A stretch of DNA of 11,824 bases, from the NCBI GenBank assembly GCA_021779635.1, contig JAJYAH010000142.1, forward strand, positions 1 to 11,824, written 5' to 3'. This DNA comes from Pseudomonadota bacterium (lineage in GTDB: Bacteria > Pseudomonadota > Alphaproteobacteria > Rhizobiales > Xanthobacteraceae). The position numbers and the translations under genes are program-made. The number at the start of each line of letters is the position of its first letter. Within the stretch, counting starts at the first letter, position 1. This document shows positions 7,154 through 11,824 of the stretch, piece after piece. The notes under the pieces were generated by a model. The model was given only the letters and a program-made list of their open reading frames with translations, was not told where the DNA came from and did not search any database.

Positions 7154-8347
7154 TCAAGCTCTTGCTCGCCGCCCTGGAGAATCACCCTTCACCGCTTCGG
7201 CCGATTGCATCAAGCCAGCAAACAGCAAACTCCACAGCGAAAGCACCGCCACGGGGATGGTGTAATAGGGCGTGAAAACGGGATGGCTCATGAAGAAGGC
7301 CAAATTCACCAGCAGATTTCCAGCCACGACAAGAGCGGCTTTTGTTATGCCGTTACCGCGATTCAAACGCAAGATCAAAGCCGTCCACGCACTTGCGAGC
7401 ACCAGCAAAACGAATTGCATGTCCGCGACATAATGCCAGATGATGCTAACGTTGAAATCAGGCGGCACGGTATCGACGGCTCCGTAGGTGGTAGAGAACG
7501 CGCTGCCGGCATTGATCGCATTTGCGAGCAGCGTCGGCACCATCCCGGCCAGAAATGCTGCTCCGAACAGCATGCCCTGAACGGCCGCTTCGATTTTACG
7601 GGATATTAAAAACGAAACGAAGAAACATACGAAGTATCCGGAGGAAAGAAACAGGTTCGGCAATCTGAAATCGACAGCCAGACCGATCAGGAATCCGACG
7701 AGCGCCGACAAGGCGAACCGATTTCGCCGCTGCTCCGTCGCAAAAAGCCTTGCCGTGAAGAAGGCCGCGGCGACGCAAATCACCATCGTGGGCGCCATCG
7801 AATAGCTCGCCTTGGTCGGGTTGATCATCAGGTACAGCGTCAGGCAGCCAAGCGCCGCCGCCGGCAGGATGGCCGGCCAGGTTCGCGCCAGCGAAATGGC
7901 AAGCAGCACAAAGCCGAAAACAATGACGGTCGCCAAAACGTAAAGCGGTATCGCCTGGAATCCGGCAGGAAACAGCGCCAGCACAAAACCGGTGCCCGGC
8001 GGGTATTGCATCACCCGCTTTTGTGTCGCCGGCATCAGGCTGTGGCAGGGAGCCGTGGCTGGATCGCTCCAGGTCGGGAAGCCGATCTCCTTCAATTTTG
8101 AAGCCAGATAGTGATCGTGATCCCGGGCAATATCGGTGTTCAAACCATCGAGTCCGAATTCCCGGAAAAGATGAGCCTGCCGCAGATAGCAGATATCGTC
8201 GTATACCCCCCTGCTTTCACTCCACCGCGAGATCGTCCAGACATTGCTGACGAGGATCAGAAAACAGACCAGGCTGCAGAGAATCTTCGCCGTCTGCATC
8301 TTGCTTTGATCGGACGCATTCGATGATGTGAAAAAATCGACCAGCAC
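7154..8347 (-). CDS. Multi-spanning membrane protein, probable GT-C glycosyltransferase
   Basis: A 397-aa integral membrane protein with roughly nine or ten hydrophobic segments. After the first (about 20-40) comes a long polar loop with an acidic pair, YDD at 49-51. This is where GT-C enzymes (PMT/ArnT/GT39/GT83) carry the catalytic aspartate. YPPG at 115-118 precedes the next membrane segment, as in many GT-C proteins. Such enzymes use polyprenyl-phosphate sugars on the periplasmic face, which fits the GT2 synthase gene 52 nt downstream. The start is the GTG at 8345-8347, with AGGA about 8 nt upstream on the minus strand; ATG 8299 (MQTAKIL) is a plausible shorter start. By eye it is more AT-rich than its neighbours, which hints at a different origin. 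It is shorter than typical ArnT enzymes and I cannot name a family, so the enzyme call is inference from topology and context. Confidence 0.72.
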   Translation of the reverse strand: MLVDFFTSSNASDQSKMQTAKILCSLVCFLILVSNVWTISRWSESRGVYDDICYLRQAHLFREFGLDGLNTDIARDHDHYLASKLKEIGFPTWSDPATAPCHSLMPATQKRVMQYPPGTGFVLALFPAGFQAIPLYVLATVIVFGFVLLAISLARTWPAILPAAALGCLTLYLMINPTKASYSMAPTMVICVAAAFFTARLFATEQRRNRFALSALVGFLIGLAVDFRLPNLFLSSGYFVCFFVSFLISRKIEAAVQGMLFGAAFLAGMVPTLLANAINAGSAFSTTYGAVDTVPPDFNVSIIWHYVADMQFVLLVLASAWTALILRLNRGNGITKAALVVAGNLLVNLAFFMSHPVFTPYYTIPVAVLSLWSLLFAGLMQSAEAVKGDSPGRRARA

Positions 8348-8352
8348 AGCGG

Positions 8353-8412
8353 ATTTCCTAACGGCAAATTTCTAACGCCAGGGTTTCTAACGCCAAGATT
8401 TCTAACGCCACG
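8353..8412. repeat. 15-bp tandem repeat, about four copies
   Basis: Three close copies, ATTTCTAACGCCAGG (8368-8382), GTTTCTAACGCCAAG (8383-8397) and ATTTCTAACGCCACG (8398-8412), are preceded by a degenerate copy ATTTCCTAACGGCAA (8353-8367). On the minus strand each close copy contains TTAG or GTTAG. The copy at 8398-8412 supplies the TAG stop of the Nudix gene, and the degenerate copy supplies the AGGA ribosome site of the GT-C gene. The array therefore fills the gap between the two genes and probably arose by slippage. Confidence 0.85.
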
Positions 8413-8887
8413 TCGCAGGGGGCGGCCGGCTCTCGAGCACTTCCGATATCCGCAGCCGCGTACCCTCGGTGGTCTCCGCCGGCAGCGCTCCGGCATCGAA
8501 GAAGCCGCAGTCGACAATCTCGCGGTTCGGCTCGGGCAGGCGATCCTGCCGGAAATGCCTGACGATATAAACGGCGACATGGTCCCGGCGGGAGACATGA
8601 CTGTTGAAGAACAAGCCATGCAGGCCGGGTTCGCCGACGAGTTCAATTCGTCCCTCCTCGGCCAGTTCGCGCCGCAGCGCGTCGCCGAGGGTCTCGCCGA
8701 CTTCGACGCCTCCGCCCGGCAGGTGCCAGCCGGCAACATAGCTGTGCTTGACCAGAAACACCCTGGCGTCTCCGTCCAGCACCACGGCGCGGACCCCCAG
8801 CGTCATGCCGCGGGCGAAGCGCCAATAGAGATGGAAAAACCGCCGCAGCACCGGCTCGAACCTCTTGCGCAGGTCCCGCCGGTTCAT
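8402..8887 (-). CDS. Nudix hydrolase
   Basis: A 161-aa Nudix-fold protein. The Nudix box lies at residues 59-81: G59, E65, R73-E74, then E77-E78 of the metal-binding EE pair. The consensus Gly after it is Arg80 (EEGRI instead of EExGI). The flanking strands look normal (GVRAVVLDGDARVFLVKHSYVAGWHLPGGG before; HGLFFNSHVSRRDHVAVYIVRHF after). Such enzymes hydrolyse nucleoside diphosphates linked to another group; with two sugar-transfer genes downstream a nucleotide-sugar substrate is conceivable, but none is indicated. I start it at ATG 8887 (MNRRDLRKRF); the frame is open to 9127, but that extension is Arg/Ser-rich, lacks family features and would overlap the divergent phosphoesterase gene. 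Its stop lies in the 15-bp tandem repeat. It is first of the minus-strand run. Confidence 0.88.
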   Translation of the reverse strand: MNRRDLRKRFEPVLRRFFHLYWRFARGMTLGVRAVVLDGDARVFLVKHSYVAGWHLPGGGVEVGETLGDALRRELAEEGRIELVGEPGLHGLFFNSHVSRRDHVAVYIVRHFRQDRLPEPNREIVDCGFFDAGALPAETTEGTRLRISEVLESRPPPATWR

Positions 8888-9044
8888 CGCTGCCGTAGCC
8901 CCCGAGTTCCAGCCATCGTTGTTTGATCCTTTGATCCTTGCGTCGCGGCAGCCAGCTTGCCAATACATGGCTGGATATAACAGGATATCATGAGATGATC
9001 GTGCAGGGGTTCTGTCTCGCCGGCAGCCCGACCGGATCGGTGTG

Positions 9045-9935
9045 ATGGCGGCATTCACGCTGGCCCATCTCTCCGACCCGCATTTGGCACCGCTGCCCGC
9101 GCCGCGGCTGCGCGATCTCGCCAACAAGCGCGCGCTCGGCTACCTCAACTGGAAGCGCAATCGCCGCAAATTCCACCGGCGCGACGTGCTCGATGCGCTG
9201 GTGTCGGATATTCGCACCCAGGCGCCCGATCACATCGCGGTCACCGGCGATCTCGTCAATCTCGCGCTCGAAGCCGAGTTTGCGCCGGCGCGGGCATGGC
9301 TGGAGAGCGTCGGTGCGTCGGACCGCGTCACCGTGATCCCGGGCAATCACGACGCCTATGTTCGCGCCACCCAACATCGCTTTGCGGAAGCATTGGGAAA
9401 TTATCTCGATGGCGACGACGCGCCGGATGCCGGCGCCGCATTTCCTTTCCTGCGCCGCCGCGGCCCGCTGGCGCTGATCGGCGTATCCTCGGCGGTCCCG
9501 ACGGCGCCGCTGATGGCGACGGGATGGCTCGGGCACACCCAGTTCGATGCGCTGGAGCGGATCCTGACGCGCCTGTCCGCCGAGCAGGCGTTTCGCGTGC
9601 TGCTGATTCATCACCCGCTGCGTTCGAAATCGCGCGCCAAGCGATTGACCGATTCGCATCGACTGCTCGCACTCCTGAAACGGCACGGTGTCGAATTGAT
9701 CCTGCACGGGCATGATCACGTGCATTCGACGATGTGGTTCGAGGGGCCGAAGGGCGCAATCCCCGCGATCGGCGTGCCGTCGGCTTCCGCGGTCGCCCAT
9801 GGCCGCTCTCCCGCCGCGGCCTATAATCTGTTTTCGATCGAGCGCAAAGGTGAGGCATGGCGGTGCGAACAGACGGTGCGCGGCATCGACGATGCGCTTG
9901 GTGTCCGGGAATTGCGGCAGGTGCGGTTATCGTAG
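9045..9935 (+). CDS. Calcineurin-like metallophosphoesterase
   Basis: A 296-aa cytoplasmic two-metal phosphoesterase with every signature motif: SDPH (D11, H13), TGDL (D69), PGNHD (N101-H102-D103), LLIHHP (H189-H190) and HGHDHVH (H223, H225). The order and spacing match the ICC/CpdA-like branch of the calcineurin superfamily, so phosphodiester or phosphomonoester hydrolysis is expected, perhaps of a cyclic nucleotide. The substrate cannot be read from sequence. There is no signal peptide. GTG 9042 directly precedes ATG 9045 in frame; I prefer the ATG. The gene is divergent from the Nudix gene with about 157 bp between starts. It converges with the 185-aa anchored protein, 21 bp away. The 270-aa antisense frame is a shadow. 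Confidence 0.92.
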   Translation: MAAFTLAHLSDPHLAPLPAPRLRDLANKRALGYLNWKRNRRKFHRRDVLDALVSDIRTQAPDHIAVTGDLVNLALEAEFAPARAWLESVGASDRVTVIPGNHDAYVRATQHRFAEALGNYLDGDDAPDAGAAFPFLRRRGPLALIGVSSAVPTAPLMATGWLGHTQFDALERILTRLSAEQAFRVLLIHHPLRSKSRAKRLTDSHRLLALLKRHGVELILHGHDHVHSTMWFEGPKGAIPAIGVPSASAVAHGRSPAAAYNLFSIERKGEAWRCEQTVRGIDDALGVRELRQVRLS

Positions 9936-9956
9936 CTGGCGCGCGCCATGGCGGCG

Positions 9957-10514
9957 TCAGAAACTCCGCAAGCTTGCGAGCAGCGCGAGGCCGAACAGCG
10001 CCAGCGCACCGACGACAAATCCGAACGCGAAGGGCCAGAACCGGCCGCGCCGCGGCGGCTCCGCGGCAGCGGGTTCGGCCATCGGGGTCGCGACCAGCGC
10101 GTGTTCGCGCTCGATCATGCGGCGCGCCACATAATCGGTAACGGCGTCGACGATAGCAGCGACATCATGGGACTCGGCGATCACGATGCGGCCGAACCGG
10201 GTATCCTGCACGAAGCGATAGATGCGCTTGTCGCGCCCCATCACCACATGCGCCACCACATCGATCCACAGCCGCGGCGTATCGCCCTGGCTGATGCCGC
10301 GATCGAACAGGTCGACCTGGTCCGGCACCTGCGCAAATAGCGGGTCCAGCGCCTCGTTCAGAATTTCGAGCCGGGCCACTTCGGCGTCGCGCAGATCGAC
10401 GACGACGCCGGTGCGATCCGCGGCCTCGATCCGCGCCTGGCGCAAGGCATCGCGCAACCGAATGGGACGCGTTTCACCGACCGCTTGGCTTCCGGTATTT
10501 GGCGCGTCTGACAT
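9957..10514 (-). CDS. Hypothetical protein with a C-terminal membrane anchor
   Basis: A 185-aa protein I do not recognise as a named family. Residues 1-15 are polar. Residues 16-130 form a soluble alpha/beta-looking domain (VVVDLRDAEVARLEILNEAL, PRLWIDVVAHVVMGRDKRIY, RIVIAESHDVAAIVDAVTDY). A Pro/Ala/Glu linker follows, then basic PRRGR and a single membrane segment near the end (about 162-181, FAFGFVVGALALFGLALLAS). The layout is that of a tail-anchored protein facing the cytoplasm. The start ATG 10512-10514 begins MSDAPNTGSQ. Consistent alpha-proteobacterial codon use and the ordered domain support a real gene. It converges with the phosphoesterase gene and stands alone otherwise. Confidence 0.8.
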   Translation of the reverse strand: MSDAPNTGSQAVGETRPIRLRDALRQARIEAADRTGVVVDLRDAEVARLEILNEALDPLFAQVPDQVDLFDRGISQGDTPRLWIDVVAHVVMGRDKRIYRFVQDTRFGRIVIAESHDVAAIVDAVTDYVARRMIEREHALVATPMAEPAAAEPPRRGRFWPFAFGFVVGALALFGLALLASLRSF

Positions 10515-10769
10515 GCGTGGGCGGCCTCTGTCCTGAGGGGAGCGAACGCCATTAACCTATCAGTAACCGACCCGCCCGCAAAGGCCGTTTGTTCCCAATG
10601 GCTTGCACCTTTTGTTAAAGCGCCCATCCCGGCCCTCCCCCGCATCCGGGACCGGAGAGACGCGAGCGGCCCCGCCCGGGATCGCCGGATGGGGCCGCTC
10701 TGTCCTTGGACGTCTTCTTGTTAGGTGTGTGTCGGTTTAGGTGCGTGTGTCGGCTCGTGGCAACAGATC
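10515..10769. other. Intergenic region between two minus-strand genes
   Basis: This 255-bp stretch contains no convincing gene. It holds the presumed promoter of the anchored protein: TTAACCTATCAGTAAC at 10552-10567 resembles a CtrA site (TTAA-N7-TTAAC) with one mismatch. It also holds a GC-rich hairpin (10664-10700) and an imperfect tandem repeat TTAGGTG...TGTGTCGG at 10721-10735 and 10737-10753. Frames reading through it lack RBS support and overlap known genes. Confidence 0.6.
10664..10700 (-). terminator. GC-rich hairpin, possible terminator of the aceA-DUF4170 transcript
   Basis: GAGCGGCCCC (10664-10673) pairs perfectly with GGGGCCGCTC (10691-10700), a 10-bp stem with a 17-nt loop, about 70 nt beyond the DUF4170 stop. 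There is no good T-tract on the minus-strand side, so Rho-independent termination is uncertain; it may instead mark a 3'-end processing or stabilising structure. Confidence 0.45.
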
Positions 10770-10973
10770 CTAGGCTGAGACGCGCGAGGGCTCTTCCACG
10801 ATGGAAAAGCGCACGCCGGCCTTGTGACGGTTCTCTTCCGAGACCGCGCGCCAGGCGTCCTCGGCCTCCTTGCGGGTCTTGAACGGACCCTGAACCTGGG
10901 CCGAGCCTTCCACGAGCTTGTGGAAGTTCATCGAACCGAACTCGCCGCCAATCACCCAGAAATTGCTGCTCAT
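10770..10973 (-). CDS. DUF4170 family small protein
   Basis: A 67-aa cytoplasmic protein, MSSNFWVIGGEFGSMNFHKL at the start, then GPFKTRKEAEDAWRAVSEEN and RFSIVEEP. This is the typical length and wording of DUF4170, a small family of alpha-proteobacteria with no known activity. The GPFKTRKEAEDAW segment recalls SPOR-like or dsRBD-like small folds in which a strand is followed by a helix. The ribosome site is strong: AGGAGG (complement of 10979-10984) 5 nt before the ATG. It lies 23 nt after the isocitrate lyase stop on the same strand, so the two are likely co-transcribed, with high translation of the small protein. Confidence 0.88.
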   Translation of the reverse strand: MSSNFWVIGGEFGSMNFHKLVEGSAQVQGPFKTRKEAEDAWRAVSEENRHKAGVRFSIVEEPSRVSA

Positions 10974-10996
10974 GATAGCCTCCTGTTATCCATTAA

Positions 10997-11824
10997 TTAG
11001 CCGAACTGGTTCATCGTATTGTGCGCGCCGCCCGCCTTCAGAGCGGCCTCGCCGGCGAAATATTCCTTGTGATCGTCGCCGATGTCAGATCCAGCCATGT
11101 TCTGATGCCTTACGCAGGCGATGCCCTGACGGATTTCCTGACGTTGAACGTTCTTCACGTATCCAAGCATGCCCTGCTCGCCGAAATACTCCCTCGCGAG
11201 ATTATCTGTCGACAGAGCTGCCGTGTGATAGGTCGGCAACGTGATCAGATGGTGGAAGATCCCGGCACGCTTTGCTGAATCGGCCTGGAAGGTGCGGATG
11301 CGTTCGTCGGCTTCAATGGCCAGCGGCGTATCGTCGTATTCCGGCTTCATCAGGTCGGCTCGATTGTACTTGCTGACATCCTTGCCGGCTTCCTTCATCG
11401 CGTCGTACACCTGCCAGCGGAAGTTGAGCGTCCAGTTGAACGACGGCGAGTTGTTGTAGGCCAGCTTCGCGTTCGGAATCACCTCGCGAATGCGGTCAAC
11501 CATCTTGGCGATCTGCTCGATATGCGGCTTCTCGGTCTCGATCCACAGCAGGTCGGCACCGTTCTGCAGCGAGGTGATGCAGTCGAGCACGCAGCGATCT
11601 TCTCCCGTGCCGGCACGGAACTGATAGAGGTTGCTGCTAAGCCGCTTCGGACGCATCATCTTGCCGTTGCGGTTGATGATGACATCGCCATTCCTGGCGT
11701 TGGCGGCAGTCACTTCCTCGCAATCCAGGAAGCTGTTGTACTTGTCGCCGAGGTCGCCGGCCTTGTGGCTTACGGCGATCTGCTGCGTGAGACCGGCCCC
11801 GAGCGAATCGGTGCGGGTCACGAT
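10997..11824 (-). CDS. aceA: Isocitrate lyase (C-terminal part, 5' end outside the window)
   Basis: The last 275 codons of isocitrate lyase, open at the right edge. The enzyme splits isocitrate into glyoxylate and succinate in the glyoxylate shunt, allowing growth on acetate and fatty acids. Visible family hallmarks are the active-site strand LAYNNSPSFNW, LLWIETEKPHIEQI before it, and the C-terminal segment EYFGEQGMLGYVKNVQRQEI, RHQNMAGSDIGDDHKEYF and the NQFG end. The catalytic KKCGH-type segment would lie beyond the window. The wording fits the longer (about 540-aa) form found in Bradyrhizobium rather than the roughly 430-aa enterobacterial form, but the total length cannot be seen. It precedes the DUF4170 gene by 23 nt. 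Confidence 0.95.
   Translation of the reverse strand: MVTRTDSLGAGLTQQIAVSHKAGDLGDKYNSFLDCEEVTAANARNGDVIINRNGKMMRPKRLSSNLYQFRAGTGEDRCVLDCITSLQNGADLLWIETEKPHIEQIAKMVDRIREVIPNAKLAYNNSPSFNWTLNFRWQVYDAMKEAGKDVSKYNRADLMKPEYDDTPLAIEADERIRTFQADSAKRAGIFHHLITLPTYHTAALSTDNLAREYFGEQGMLGYVKNVQRQEIRQGIACVRHQNMAGSDIGDDHKEYFAGEAALKAGGAHNTMNQFG

Noticed and set aside
8922..8937. TTTGATCC direct repeat twice in tandem between the Nudix and phosphoesterase genes
   Set aside because: Only two 8-bp copies and no known regulator motif; chance is a sufficient explanation.
8987..8999. ATCAT-GAG-ATGAT palindrome upstream of the phosphoesterase
   Set aside because: Short, not extended by flanking bases, and not matched to a promoter with good spacing.
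8888..9127. N-terminal extension of the Nudix hydrolase
   Set aside because: The added residues have no domain features and overlap the divergent phosphoesterase start; ATG 8887 begins the natural domain.
8988..9800. 270-aa minus-strand open frame opposite the phosphoesterase
   Set aside because: All phosphoesterase motifs are on the plus strand; the antisense protein is low-complexity and lacks recognisable motifs.
9937..9948. TGGCGCGCGCCA palindrome after the phosphoesterase stop as a terminator
   Set aside because: The self-complementary stretch allows only a very short stem and has no T-run; convergent genes are 21 bp apart.

Overview
The window comes from a GC-rich alphaproteobacterium, most likely of the Bradyrhizobium / Rhodopseudomonas / Afipia group (Nitrobacteraceae). 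I base this on codon use, on the isocitrate lyase plus DUF4170 pair at the right edge, and on an intergenic palindromic repeat at 68-189 whose wording I know from Bradyrhizobium intergenic regions. This placement is recognition from memory, not a database search.

Layout. (1) 1-2272, plus strand: the possible last codons of an upstream gene, the interspersed repeat, then a 687-aa membrane protein with a vWA-like MIDAS and a glutamine-amidotransferase-like domain. Such proteins usually end the MoxR / DUF58 / DUF4159 cluster. (2) 2273-5627, plus strand: a metal-acquisition module. It has a good -35 box and a perfect 6-1-6 palindrome (GTTATA-T-TATAAC) of the zinc-repressor (Zur) type over the -10, then a small exported His/Cys-containing DUF2946 protein, then an 821-aa TonB-dependent outer-membrane receptor. 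The decayed C-terminal end of a second, related receptor follows directly. (3) 5657-8887, minus strand: a compact four-gene run in transcription order Nudix hydrolase, GT-C-like multi-spanning membrane protein, DPM1-type family 2 glycosyltransferase, GNAT acetyltransferase. The glycosyltransferase pair looks like a maker of polyprenyl-phosphate sugar and a user of it. (4) 9045-9935, plus strand: a complete calcineurin-like metallophosphoesterase, divergent from the Nudix gene. (5) 9957-10514, minus strand: a conserved-looking protein with one C-terminal membrane anchor. (6) 10770-11824, minus strand: isocitrate lyase (5' end outside the window) followed 23 nt later by a DUF4170 protein, probably one transcript ending near a GC-rich hairpin at 10664-10700.

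The most interesting region is 2349-5627, a candidate Zur-controlled operon coupling a DUF2946 protein to a receptor. The receptor's eight cysteines fall into four local pairs, and a receptor-tail remnant lies beside it. I see no tRNA, rRNA, CRISPR array, insertion sequence or phage gene. Most of the window is ordinary chromosomal content.
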